A stretch of 21,242 bases of DNA. It comes from an uncultured bacterium. Lineage in GTDB: Bacteria; Actinomycetota; Coriobacteriia; Coriobacteriales; Coriobacteriaceae. How positions within the stretch are numbered: position 1 is the first letter of the stretch; each line of letters starts with the position of its first letter. The position numbers were made by a program, and so were the translations under genes. This document shows, piece after piece, positions 1-7,678 of the stretch. The notes under the pieces are model-generated. The model was not told the origin of the DNA and did no database searches. It saw nothing but the letters and a program-made list of their open reading frames with translations. The stretch spans positions 1 to 21,242 of the forward strand of contig CAJMNK010000033.1 of assembly GCA_905214905.1 (NCBI GenBank). The letters are read 5' to 3'.

Positions 1-99
1 GGTGTGCTCGGGGCCATCGCCCGGACCCACATAGGCGTTGCAGTAGGGGCAGAACGAGGCGCCGTCCTCGATAGTCTTAAGGCAATGCGGGCAGATCAC
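1..99 (-). CDS. Zinc-ribbon protein, N-terminal fragment (runs off left edge)
   Basis: The first 33 residues can be read on the minus strand. They begin at a GTG at 97-99 and open with ICPHC, then ten residues later FCPYC, which is a two-CxxC zinc-ribbon pattern. It is followed by a Gly/Pro-rich stretch (AYVGPGDGP). An AGAGGA Shine-Dalgarno-like run lies four bases upstream of the GTG; the overlapping ATG is followed at once by a stop in its frame, so GTG is the better start. The family is the small treble-clef/zinc-ribbon domain that often heads membrane or regulatory proteins in Actinobacteria. The rest of the gene lies outside the window, so no function can be assigned. It lies about 100 bases downstream of the P-type ATPase on the same strand and seems to have its own promoter. 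Confidence 0.6.
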   Translation of the reverse strand, partial: MICPHCLKTIEDGASFCPYCNAYVGPGDGPEHT

Positions 100-139
100 G
101 GCATCCTCTTTTCGAAGCAATTCAAACAATCGAGGTTAG

Positions 140-148
140 AGCATAACA
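140..148 (-). promoter_or_regulatory. Possible extended -10 promoter for the zinc-ribbon gene
   Basis: Read on the minus strand the bases are TGTTATGCT, an extended -10 (TGn plus TATGCT, four of six matches to TATAAT). Transcription would start near 133, giving a leader of about 35 bases before the GTG at 99. No convincing -35 is seen at the usual spacing. Confidence 0.3.
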
Positions 149-202
149 TCGCCACGGCCCCACAGGAACAAGGCACCAATTCAACATCGGCAGGGCGCGT
201 AG

Positions 203-2926
203 CTACTTATTCTTCTTGCTTGGCATCGAAACTTTGATGCCTTGGGCGGACTTGGTCACGCGAGAGCGATTGGCTCCGGTACCCTTCTTTTTCTTGGGCT
301 GGGCCTGGGTCACGCCCTCGAGTGCGCGGGCCTCGGCCTCACGAACGGTGCGAGCTTCGCGGCGCTGCGCCATGTCGGCGGCGACGCGCTTGGCAAAACG
401 CTCCGCCGTCGAACCCGTCGAGCTCACCTTGCCGCCACCGCGACCCAGGCGGACGCGCACACCGCGGCCAAAACCAGTTGCGGCATGACGACGACGCGGC
501 TTGAGCGAATCCATCATCGTGGCGAGCTTAAAGAACACCGAACAGGTAAAGACCACGATGGCAGCCAAGATAACCATCTGGCCCATCGTCAGGTTGACAA
601 TAGACAGCAGCTCCGGGAATCCGATAACGCCCACCAAGATGCCGGCGACTACAAACACAAAGAGCACCACACGTAAGGGCGTGAGAGGCTGCGAGATGCG
701 CCAGATCAGGCTGACGCTCGCCGCGCACGACGTAAGCAGGCACATCGTAGACAGCGTGAGCTGGCTAAAGCCAAACACGCGCGCCACAAAGATATCGAGC
801 GCCGCAGCCAAAATGACCGCAATCGACGCCGGCAGTGCACGCTTGAGTACGTTGGTCAAAAACGCACCCTTCACGCGAGCATTGTTGGGCTCCAGGCCCA
901 ACACAAAGCCCGGCGCGCCGATGCAGAAGAAGTTGATGAGTGTCATCTGGATGGGCTCGAAGGGGTACGGTGGCAGCGCAATGCACAGCGCCGCCAGGCC
1001 CATCGAGAACAGCGTCTTGGTCAGGAACAGCGAGGCCGAACGCTGCAGGTTGTTGATGGAGCGACGGCCCTCGGCCACCACGGCGGGCATCGAGGCAAAG
1101 TCGTTGTCGACGAGTACGATCTCGGCCACGTTACGTGCGGCATCGGAGCCAGCCGCCATGGCCACGGAGCAGTCGGCCTCCTTGAGCGCCAGCACGTCGT
1201 TGACGCCGTCGCCCGTCATGGCCACGGTGTGCTCGCGGCGCTTGAGCGCCTGCACGAGCTCGCGCTTCTGCTGCGGGGTCACACGACCAAAGACATGGTA
1301 GCGGTCCACTGCGGCATCGAGCTTTGCCGGCGTATCGAGCGTCGTGGCGTCCACATAAGCGTCCGCTCCCGGCACGCCCACCACGCGCGCGATCGACGAC
1401 ACCGTACGCGGGTCGTCGCCACTGATCACGTTGAGGGTCACGCCCTGCTCGTTAAAGTAGCCGATGGTCTCGGCCGCCGAGGTACGAATCTCGTCGCGGA
1501 TGGTCACAAAGCCCACGGGCTCGGCCTCGCCCACCATATCGCCATCGGGCGTAAAGCCGTCCACGCGCGCCACCACGAGCACGCGGCAGGTATCGGCAAG
1601 CTCGGCGACACGGTTCTCGACCTGCGAAAACACACGCTCCGAAAGCACAAACTGCGCGGCACCCATCACATAGGAGCCCTGCGCAAAAGAAGCGCCACTC
1701 CATTTTTTAGACGACGAGAACGGAATGACCGACAGCGGCTCAGACACCTCGACCGGGCGATCAGCGTAATAGTTGAGCAGCGCCTGGCAGGTCTCGTTGG
1801 CATCGGCCGAAGTCGCACGCGCCACGTTAGCCAGCGCAAAATCGAGCACTGTGGTATCGACGGGAACAGCCGCCTCCTCCGAGTCCACGCCAAAGCCAAC
1901 ACCCTCAACAGGCAGCGGGTAGGTGCCCTCGACCTCCATGCGGCCCGACGTGATGGTGCCCGTCTTGTCCAGGCACAGCACGTCGACGCGAGCGAGCGTC
2001 TCGATGCAGTAGAGCTGCTGCGCCAGCACCTTGCGGCGGGCCAGACGCACCGTGGCGATGGCGAGCACCGACGAGGTCAGCAGCACCAGGCCTTGCGGGA
2101 TCATGCCCAGCAGGGCGCCCACCGTGGACAGCAGCGCCGACGAAGGCACATGACCAGCCAACAGCTCGGAGAAGCACCAGGAAAGCGCGCTATCGCCTGG
2201 AGTTCCCGCGGCATCCCACAGCTCGCTCACACTCGAGGCAAACAACGCCAAACCGAGCGGGATCATGATAATGCTCGCAAAGCGCACGATGGCGTTGAGC
2301 GCATTCATGATCTCGGAATTGACCTTTTTGACGTACTTGGCCTCGTTGTTGATCTTGGCCACGTAGTTGTCGGCGCCAACATGGATCACGCGGGCGCGCA
2401 GCAGGCCCGAGTCTATAAAGCTGCCGCTCATGAGCTCGGAGCCGGGCTGCTTTTTGATGAGATCGCTCTCGCCCGTCAGCAGGCTCTCGTTCACGAGTGC
2501 CTCACCCGAAACCACCACGGCGTCGGCCGGAATCTGGTCACCGCGCCCCAAGCGGATGATGTCATCGAGCACGATCTGGTCCAAGTCGAGCTCCACCTCG
2601 GCACCGTCGCGCACCGCGATGGCCTTCTTAGAGGTCAGCAGCGTAAGCTTATCGACCATCTTCTTGGAGCGCATGGACTGGATGACGCCGATAGCGGTAT
2701 TCAAAAACACCACGAACAGGAACGTGAGGTTCTTGAACGATCCGGTCAGCAACACCAAAATCGCCAAGACAGCGTTGATCAAGTTAAACAGCGTGCAGAG
2801 GTTCTCGATGATGAGCTCTTTGACCGATTTGGTCTTAAGCTCCATGTTGCGGTTGATCTTACCGGCGGCGATGCGCTCCTCGACCTCGGCGGTCGAAAGC
2901 CCGCGCTCGATATCCGTTGCTGCCAT
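203..2926 (-). CDS. P-type cation-transporting ATPase, CtpE-like
   Basis: This encodes a 907-residue membrane pump driven by ATP through an aspartyl-phosphate intermediate. Motifs in order are: two membrane helices near 43-85; the actuator motif TGES at 151-154; helices near 212-232 and 265-291 with IPQGL in M4; the phosphorylation site DKTGT with Asp320; TGDGVND at about 571-577; then about six further helices to residue 805. The M4 sequence IPQGL, rather than PEGL or CPC, and the overall sequence resemble mycobacterial CtpE, described as a Ca2+ pump; the ion here is inference. A basic tail of 101 residues follows the last helix, and CtpE-type proteins as I know them end sooner. I chose the ATG at 2926 because GGGA lies six bases upstream. 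An in-frame start at 2938 is possible, but longer ones run into the tRNA terminator and tRNA gene. No promoter of its own is obvious in the 28 bases after the tRNA terminator. Confidence 0.9.
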   Translation of the reverse strand: MAATDIERGLSTAEVEERIAAGKINRNMELKTKSVKELIIENLCTLFNLINAVLAILVLLTGSFKNLTFLFVVFLNTAIGVIQSMRSKKMVDKLTLLTSKKAIAVRDGAEVELDLDQIVLDDIIRLGRGDQIPADAVVVSGEALVNESLLTGESDLIKKQPGSELMSGSFIDSGLLRARVIHVGADNYVAKINNEAKYVKKVNSEIMNALNAIVRFASIIMIPLGLALFASSVSELWDAAGTPGDSALSWCFSELLAGHVPSSALLSTVGALLGMIPQGLVLLTSSVLAIATVRLARRKVLAQQLYCIETLARVDVLCLDKTGTITSGRMEVEGTYPLPVEGVGFGVDSEEAAVPVDTTVLDFALANVARATSADANETCQALLNYYADRPVEVSEPLSVIPFSSSKKWSGASFAQGSYVMGAAQFVLSERVFSQVENRVAELADTCRVLVVARVDGFTPDGDMVGEAEPVGFVTIRDEIRTSAAETIGYFNEQGVTLNVISGDDPRTVSSIARVVGVPGADAYVDATTLDTPAKLDAAVDRYHVFGRVTPQQKRELVQALKRREHTVAMTGDGVNDVLALKEADCSVAMAAGSDAARNVAEIVLVDNDFASMPAVVAEGRRSINNLQRSASLFLTKTLFSMGLAALCIALPPYPFEPIQMTLINFFCIGAPGFVLGLEPNNARVKGAFLTNVLKRALPASIAVILAAALDIFVARVFGFSQLTLSTMCLLTSCAASVSLIWRISQPLTPLRVVLFVFVVAGILVGVIGFPELLSIVNLTMGQMVILAAIVVFTCSVFFKLATMMDSLKPRRRHAATGFGRGVRVRLGRGGGKVSSTGSTAERFAKRVAADMAQRREARTVREAEARALEGVTQAQPKKKKGTGANRSRVTKSAQGIKVSMPSKKNK

Positions 2927-2954
2927 ACCACGTCCCATCACGTCGCGTCGGTAT

Positions 2955-2990
2955 AAGAAAACCGCCCGGACCATGCGAGGTTCGGACGGT
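2955..2990 (-). terminator. Intrinsic terminator of tRNA-Arg(CCG)
   Basis: On the minus strand a 12-bp stem (arms 2979-2990 and 2961-2972, loop 2973-2978) is followed by TTTCTT. One pair is a G·U wobble and one an A·C mismatch. It lies 11 bases past the tRNA CCA end and 28 bases before the ATPase start, so it may also limit read-through into the ATPase. Confidence 0.6.
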
Positions 2991-3001
2991 CTTACGTTCG
3001 A

Positions 3002-3078
3002 TGGTGCCCCATGTTGGATTCGAACCAACGGCCTTCTGCTCCGGAGGCAGACGCTCTAATCCCCTGAGCTAATAGGGC
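3002..3078 (-). tRNA. tRNA-Arg (anticodon CCG)
   Basis: This is a 77-nt cloverleaf with an encoded CCA. Acceptor stem GCCCTAT pairs with ATGGGGC with one U·G at 5-68. The D stem is GCTC/GAGC, the anticodon stem TCTGC/GCAGA with loop CTCCGGA giving anticodon CCG, and the T stem GTTGG/CCAAC with TTCGAAT loop. The discriminator is A. All arms are fully paired apart from the wobble. It reads the CGG arginine codon. Confidence 0.95.
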
Positions 3079-3089
3079 GAACGGTTGGC

Positions 3090-3119
3090 ATTATACCCAA
3101 GTGCGCCACGGGCTAACAA
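3090..3119 (-). promoter_or_regulatory. Promoter of tRNA-Arg(CCG)
   Basis: On the minus strand TTGTTA (3114-3119) and a perfect TATAAT (3090-3095) are separated by 18 bases. The expected start is near 3083, five bases before the mature tRNA 5' end at 3078. Confidence 0.7.
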
Positions 3120-3172
3120 AAGAATAGAAAAAGCTTTGCAATTACGTGGGAGACACGGCGCAGAGGCTCACC

Positions 3173-3204
3173 TTAGAACGCAAAAGTGAAACAATTAGTA
3201 TAAA
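3173..3204 (+). promoter_or_regulatory. Probable promoter of the aromatic operon
   Basis: Two overlapping -10-like boxes are visible: TAGTAT at 3196-3201 and TATAAA at 3199-3204 (five of six matches to TATAAT). TTAGAA at 3173-3178 is a weak -35 candidate, 17 bases before TAGTAT. Either box predicts a start at about 3208-3211, essentially at the ATG at 3210 and just before the leader hairpin. The region 3120-3172 holds nothing else I can name. Confidence 0.5.
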
Positions 3205-3209
3205 CTCTC

Positions 3210-3284
3210 ATGCACATATATAACGGCTCGCGATGCGGGCCGTTTTTGCAAGAGCTATCCATCGAGGTGAGAGGCACACCATGA
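3210..3284 (+). CDS. Hypothetical 24-codon leader ORF overlapping the DAHP synthase start
   Basis: An ATG at 3210 opens a 24-codon frame that reads straight through the hairpin at 3222-3244. It ends in a TGA (3282-3284) overlapping the aroF ATG as ATGA, a layout typical of translational coupling. It has no Shine-Dalgarno, but the predicted transcription start falls at or within two bases of this ATG, so it would be a leaderless message, which is common in Actinobacteria. The peptide contains one Tyr and one Phe but no run of aromatic residues. It may be chance; no homology is claimed. Confidence 0.22.
   Translation: MHIYNGSRCGPFLQELSIEVRGTP
3222..3247 (+). terminator. Terminator-like hairpin in the DAHP synthase leader (possible attenuator)
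   Basis: A 10-bp stem (3222-3231 with 3235-3244, loop GAT) with a single U·G pair runs into TTTTT (3243-3247). In minus-strand RNA the wobble becomes an A·C mismatch, so the structure is better on the plus strand. No plus-strand gene lies upstream for it to terminate. It falls between the predicted transcription start and the aroF start codon, as an attenuator would. Confidence 0.5.
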
Positions 3285-4303
3285 TTGCGATTTTAAAGCA
3301 GAGCGCCAGCGACGAGGCCGTCGGCCATATCGTCAGCTGGATTGAGAAGAAAGGTCTCAAGACCGACGTCTCGCGCGGCGAGAACGAGACCATCATCGGC
3401 CTGGTGGGCGATACGACCAAGATCGACCCATTCCTGCTCGAGTCCATGGATGTCGTCGAGCGCGTGCAGCGCGTCTCCGAGCCTTTTAAGCGCGCCAACC
3501 GCAAGTTCCACCCCGAGGACTCCGTCATCGACTGCGGCCACGGCGTCAAGATCGGCGGCGACCAGTTCCAAGTCATCGCCGGCCCCTGCTCCGTCGAGGG
3601 CGAAAACCTCATTCGCATCGCACGCCGCGTAAAGGCCGCCGGCGCCACGATGCTGCGCGGCGGCGCTTACAAGCCCCGCACCTCCCCGTACGCCTACCAG
3701 GGCATGGGCCCCGCCGGCCTGGACCTGCTGTGCGAGGCATCCGCCGAGCTCGACATGCCGATCGTCACCGAGATCATGGACCCGCGCGACGTGCAGATCT
3801 TCCTCGACAAGAAGATCGACGTCATGCAGATTGGCGCTCGCAACGCCCAGAACTTCCCCCTGCTCAAGGAGGTCGGCAAGACGCAGACCCCGATCCTGCT
3901 CAAGCGCGGCATGTCCGGCACCGTCGACGAGCTGCTTATGGCAGCCGAGTACATCATGAGCGAGGGCAACGACAACGTCATCCTGTGCGAGCGCGGCATT
4001 CGCACTTTCGAGACCCGCACCCGCAACACCTTCGACCTCAACGCCGTGCCGGTGCTGCACCACCTGTCGCACCTGCCCGTCGTCGCCGACCCCAGCCACG
4101 CCACCGGCTACACCCGCTATGTCGAGCCCATGGCGCTCGCTGCGACCGCCTGCGGAGCCAACGGCCTGGAGATCGAGGTCCACGACGACCCGAGCCACGC
4201 TTGGTCCGACGGCGCTCAGGCCCTCACGCCTGACCAGTTCGATGACACCATGCGCCGCATCCGCGCCATCCGCGAGGTCGTCTGCCAAGAGACCATGGAG
4301 TAG
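3281..4303 (+). CDS. aroF: 3-deoxy-7-phosphoheptulonate (DAHP) synthase, type I-beta with N-terminal ferredoxin-like domain
   Basis: This 340-residue cytosolic enzyme joins PEP and erythrose-4-phosphate, the first step to chorismate. Residues 1 to about 70 form the small ferredoxin-like regulatory domain known from Thermotoga DAHP synthase. The barrel follows, with GPCSVE at 101-106, RGGAYKPRTSPYAYQG near 126-141, then KRGM and DPSHATG toward the C-terminus, which supply substrate and metal contacts. In the Thermotoga enzyme the N-terminal domain mediates feedback by Tyr and Phe, so allosteric control is likely here. The start at 3281 has AGAGG six bases upstream. An in-frame ATG at 3233 lies in the leader hairpin and lacks a ribosome site. 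The gene is first in the operon and ends three bases before tyrA. Confidence 0.95.
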   Translation: MIAILKQSASDEAVGHIVSWIEKKGLKTDVSRGENETIIGLVGDTTKIDPFLLESMDVVERVQRVSEPFKRANRKFHPEDSVIDCGHGVKIGGDQFQVIAGPCSVEGENLIRIARRVKAAGATMLRGGAYKPRTSPYAYQGMGPAGLDLLCEASAELDMPIVTEIMDPRDVQIFLDKKIDVMQIGARNAQNFPLLKEVGKTQTPILLKRGMSGTVDELLMAAEYIMSEGNDNVILCERGIRTFETRTRNTFDLNAVPVLHHLSHLPVVADPSHATGYTRYVEPMALAATACGANGLEIEVHDDPSHAWSDGAQALTPDQFDDTMRRIRAIREVVCQETME

Positions 4304-4306
4304 GCC

Positions 4307-5221
4307 ATGGGTACGGTGAGAAACGCACGCGTCAACCAAGGCGGCCCCAAGTGCGCCGGCATCGTGGGCCTGGGCCTCATCGGCGGCAGCTTTGCCCGCG
4401 GCTATGCGCAGGCGGGCGTTCGCGTGCTTGCCTGGGACCCCGACGATGACGTAATGACGGCCGCTAGCATGGGTACCGTCGCCGGCGAGCTCAACGACGA
4501 GACGCTCGGCGAGTGCGACATCATCGTCCTTGCCTGTTATCCCGAGGCATGCATCGAGTGGCTCGAGGCGCATGCCCAGGCGCTCGCCGACGCTACCGAC
4601 ACCGAAGCCATCATGGGCCCCGTGGTGATCGACACCGTGGGTGTGAAGGGCATTGTGTGCGAGCGTGCCTTTGAGCTCGCACGAGAGCACGGCTTTTACT
4701 TTGTGGGCGCACACCCCATGGCGGGTACCCAGTTCTCGGGCTACGCGCACTCCCGCGCCGACCTGTTCCAGGGCGCCCCGCTCGTGCTCGTTCCGCCCGC
4801 GGTAGACGATGCCCTTAAGCTGGAGCTCTTGGGCCAGGTGCGCGAGATGGTGCGTCCCTTGGGGTTTGGGAAGTTCAGCGTGACCACCGCCGCAGAGCAC
4901 GACCGCGTGATCGCTTTTACAAGCCAGCTCGCGCACGTGGTGTCCAACGCCTACGTAAAGAGCCCCACCGCCCAGGTCCACCACGGCTTTTCGGCCGGCA
5001 GCTACCGCGACCTCACCCGCGTGGCGCACCTCAATCCGCAGATGTGGTCCGAGCTCATGATCGACGACGCCGACGCGCTTGCCTTCGAGATCGACCATCT
5101 GATCGATTCGCTCGGCGCCTACAGCCGTGCACTCAAGGATCGCGACCAGCGCTATCTGGAGAATCTCCTTGCCGAGGGCGACCGCATCAAGCGCGCGCTC
5201 GACGACGAGAGCGCCCACTAG
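4307..5221 (+). CDS. tyrA: Prephenate dehydrogenase
   Basis: This 304-residue enzyme carries out oxidative decarboxylation of prephenate (or arogenate; the sequence does not let me decide) toward tyrosine. The Rossmann dinucleotide loop GLGLIGG lies at residues 21-27, and the family motif HPMAG at 136-140 supplies the conserved His. The length fits a stand-alone TyrA core; I see neither a chorismate mutase domain nor a C-terminal ACT domain. GGAG seven bases before the ATG, inside the end of the upstream gene, supports the start. It follows aroF after three bases, so translational coupling is likely. Its position second in the operon, before the common-pathway genes, ties Tyr formation to flux into the shikimate pathway. 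Confidence 0.92.
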   Translation: MGTVRNARVNQGGPKCAGIVGLGLIGGSFARGYAQAGVRVLAWDPDDDVMTAASMGTVAGELNDETLGECDIIVLACYPEACIEWLEAHAQALADATDTEAIMGPVVIDTVGVKGIVCERAFELAREHGFYFVGAHPMAGTQFSGYAHSRADLFQGAPLVLVPPAVDDALKLELLGQVREMVRPLGFGKFSVTTAAEHDRVIAFTSQLAHVVSNAYVKSPTAQVHHGFSAGSYRDLTRVAHLNPQMWSELMIDDADALAFEIDHLIDSLGAYSRALKDRDQRYLENLLAEGDRIKRALDDESAH

Positions 5222-5257
5222 ACCACCCATCACGCCAGGTCGAAAGGACCAAAGCTT

Positions 5258-6364
5258 ATGGCGATTACCATCGATATCGACACCGCACGCCCCTACCAGG
5301 TACACGTGGGCACGTTTTTGCTGGAGCAGGCAGGACCGCTCGTTCGCGCCACTGCCGGCGGCACCCGCGCCGTCATCGTGACGGACACCAACGTGGGCCC
5401 GCTCTACCAGATGCCCGTTAAGCAGAGCCTGGAGGCGTCAGGCTATGAGGTTAGCATCTGCACCTTCGAGGCCGGCGAAGCACACAAGCGCGCCGAGACC
5501 TACGTTGCCATTTTGGAGTTTGTGGCCGAGCACGAGCTTTCGCGCTCCGACGTGATCGTGGCGCTCGGCGGCGGCGTCGTGGGCGACGTGGCCGGCTTTG
5601 TGGCCGCCACCTATATGCGCGGCTGCAAGTTTGTTCAGATCCCCACGAGCCTGCTTGCCATGGTGGATTCGTCGGTGGGCGGCAAGACGGCCATCGACCT
5701 GGCCGCAGGCAAAAATCTTGCCGGAGCCTTTTGGCAGCCGAGCGTGGTTATCGCCGACGTGGGATGCCTTGCCACCCTCACGTCCGAGCAGTTCGCCGAC
5801 GGCTGCGGCGAGGTCGTCAAGCACGCCGTAATCGCCGACCCGGAGCTCTTCGATGAGCTTGAGAAGACCCCGCTCACGCTGGAGCTGCTTAACCAGGACG
5901 TGGCTCGCGTGGCGCTCATCATCGCCCGCAACATCGACATCAAGCGCGCCGTGGTCGTTGCCGACGAACGCGAGACCAACCAGCGCAAGCTCCTCAACTT
6001 TGGACACAGCGCAGGACATGCCGTCGAGGCCTGCGAGCACTTTGAGCTAGGACACGGCAACTGCGTGTCGATCGGCATGGGTATCATCACGCGCGCCGCG
6101 GCCCTGCACGGCATTTGCGACGCCGAGCTGCCCGGTCGCATCGAGGGGCTCTGCGCGCGTCACGGTCTCAAGACCCGCTGTGAGCTTTCGGCCGACGCCA
6201 TCTTTGCCGAGGCGCTGCACGACAAAAAACGCGCCGGTGACACCATCGATCTGGTGATTCCGCACGGTATTGGCCGCTGCAGCATCGACCGCACGCCGCT
6301 TTCCACCTTCCATGATTTAATTGCCGAGGGCCTCGGCCAGAAGGGAGACGCACCCGCATGCTAG
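5258..6364 (+). CDS. aroB: 3-dehydroquinate synthase
   Basis: This 368-residue NAD- and metal-dependent enzyme converts DAHP to 3-dehydroquinate, step two of the shikimate pathway. GGGVVGD at 104-110 binds the NAD pyrophosphate. The stretch 130-147 (SLLAMVDSSVGGKTAID) is the family signature. The metal ligands line up as Glu185, His250 and His266, with the same 16-residue spacing between the histidines as in the characterised Aspergillus enzyme. The length is normal. AAAGGA about nine bases before the ATG is the ribosome site. It follows tyrA after 36 bases, and its last seven bases overlap the start of aroA, so the two are probably translationally coupled. Confidence 0.96.
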   Translation: MAITIDIDTARPYQVHVGTFLLEQAGPLVRATAGGTRAVIVTDTNVGPLYQMPVKQSLEASGYEVSICTFEAGEAHKRAETYVAILEFVAEHELSRSDVIVALGGGVVGDVAGFVAATYMRGCKFVQIPTSLLAMVDSSVGGKTAIDLAAGKNLAGAFWQPSVVIADVGCLATLTSEQFADGCGEVVKHAVIADPELFDELEKTPLTLELLNQDVARVALIIARNIDIKRAVVVADERETNQRKLLNFGHSAGHAVEACEHFELGHGNCVSIGMGIITRAAALHGICDAELPGRIEGLCARHGLKTRCELSADAIFAEALHDKKRAGDTIDLVIPHGIGRCSIDRTPLSTFHDLIAEGLGQKGDAPAC

Positions 6365-7677
6365 CTCGCATCACCCCGTCCCCGCTCAAGGGCACCGTTC
6401 CCGCCATCGCATCCAAGTCGATGGCGCACCGCCTCATCATCTGCGCTGCGCTCGCCAACGGCGAGACCCACGTCACTTGCAACACCACCTGCGCCGATAT
6501 CGAGGCCACGGTGCGCTGCCTCACGGCCCTGGGTGCCCGCATCGAGACCGTCGAGGATGGCTTCCAAGTCCATCCCACTATGAAGAGTATTGAGTTCGGC
6601 CTGCTCAAGGCACTTGCCGGCGGCACGCTCGACTGCGGCGAGAGCGGCTCCACGCTCCGCTTTATGCTGCCCGTGGCCTGCGCGCTGGGGGCAGAGGCCA
6701 CCTTTGTGGGCCAGGGCCGCCTGGGCGCACGCCCCCTCTCCCCGCTCTCCGACGAGATCATTGCCGCCGGCTGCGACCTGCAGGGCCTGGGCGGTTTTCC
6801 GCTCAAGACAAGCGGCCGCATGCGCCCGGGCACCTTTATCCTGCCGGGCAACGTGAGCTCACAGTACATTTCCGGCTTGCTGCTGGCGGCCCCGCTGCTG
6901 GCCCAGCCCTCCTGCGTGCAGGTGACCGGCCTTATCGAGAGCCGCCCCTATATCAACCTGACCATCCAGGCCATGAAGGCCTTCGGCGTCGAGGTCAACG
7001 TCGAGCGTATCCCTGCCAAGGACGGCCAGCCCGAGATCACGAACTTCCGTGTGAGCAGCGGCTCGTACCGCACGCCCGGCAGCGTGGCCGTCGAAGGCGA
7101 TTGGTCCAATGCGGCCTTTTGGCTGTGTGCCGGCGCCATCGGCTCCGACCCCATCACCGTCGAGGGCGTGTCGCTCAGCTCTGCGCAAGGCGACCGCAAC
7201 GTGCTTGCCGCGCTCTCGCGCTTTGGCGCCCGCATCGTGCGCTCTACGAACGCCGCCACCGTGCAGTCCGACAAGCTCGCCGGCTTTGAGATGAGCGCGC
7301 ACGACATCCCCGACCTGGTGCCCGTTATCTCTGCCGTGGCATCGTTGGCGCAAGGCCGCACGTTCATCCGCGATTGCGCCCGCCTGCGCATCAAGGAATC
7401 CGACCGTCTGGCAACCACCACCCATGAGCTCACCGCACTGGGCGCGCAGGTGCGCATTGCCGGCGACGACCTCATCATCAAGGGTGTCGATGCCTTTACC
7501 GGCGGAGAGGTCGATTCGCACAACGACCATCGCATCGCCATGATGGCAGCAATCGCCGCGAGCCGTGCCACCGGCGAAGTCGTGATCCACGGCGCCGAGG
7601 CCGTCAACAAGTCCTATCCCGATTTCTTCGACCACTACCGCCTGCTGGGCGGCAAGGTCACGCTCGAGGAGGAATAG
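6358..7677 (+). CDS. aroA: 3-phosphoshikimate 1-carboxyvinyltransferase (EPSP synthase)
   Basis: This 439-residue enzyme transfers the enolpyruvyl group of PEP to shikimate-3-phosphate, the sixth pathway step and the target of glyphosate. Motifs are KSMAHR at 20-25 (the catalytic Lys/Arg region), GESGSTLRF at 94-102, NVSSQYISG, the PEP-binding RLRIKESDR and the C-terminal DSHNDHRIAMM. The PEP-loop sequence differs from the enterobacterial GNAGTAMRP form. The start overlaps the end of aroB by seven bases, and the N-terminus LARITPSPLKG begins as expected for the family. The stop is one base before aroC, whose ribosome site GAGGAGG lies inside the last aroA codons. Confidence 0.96.
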   Translation: MLARITPSPLKGTVPAIASKSMAHRLIICAALANGETHVTCNTTCADIEATVRCLTALGARIETVEDGFQVHPTMKSIEFGLLKALAGGTLDCGESGSTLRFMLPVACALGAEATFVGQGRLGARPLSPLSDEIIAAGCDLQGLGGFPLKTSGRMRPGTFILPGNVSSQYISGLLLAAPLLAQPSCVQVTGLIESRPYINLTIQAMKAFGVEVNVERIPAKDGQPEITNFRVSSGSYRTPGSVAVEGDWSNAAFWLCAGAIGSDPITVEGVSLSSAQGDRNVLAALSRFGARIVRSTNAATVQSDKLAGFEMSAHDIPDLVPVISAVASLAQGRTFIRDCARLRIKESDRLATTTHELTALGAQVRIAGDDLIIKGVDAFTGGEVDSHNDHRIAMMAAIAASRATGEVVIHGAEAVNKSYPDFFDHYRLLGGKVTLEEE

Positions 7678-7678
7678 T

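Noticed and set aside
1229..2956. A 575-codon open frame on the plus strand opposite the P-type ATPase
   Set aside because: It is antisense to the ATPase motifs, very rich in His, Arg and Gln, and has no recognisable domain; a codon-bias shadow.
2927..3028. N-terminal extension of the P-type ATPase back to an ATG at 3028
   Set aside because: It would place coding sequence over the tRNA-Arg(CCG) terminator and 3' part; the ATG at 2926 has a ribosome site and family-like N-terminus.
3233..3280. Upstream in-frame ATG at 3233 for DAHP synthase
   Set aside because: It sits in the hairpin and has no Shine-Dalgarno, whereas 3281 has AGAGG at good spacing and the family's usual N-terminus.
3120..3280. 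T-box or known riboswitch in the aroF leader
   Set aside because: No T-box motif or known aptamer core was seen, and there are only about a dozen bases between the likely transcript start and the hairpin.
3293..5305. A 670-codon open frame on the minus strand opposite DAHP synthase, tyrA and the start of aroB
   Set aside because: It lies wholly antisense to well-recognised genes, has no family motifs and is rich in His, Gly, Ala and Val, as expected of the reverse frame of GC-rich coding DNA.
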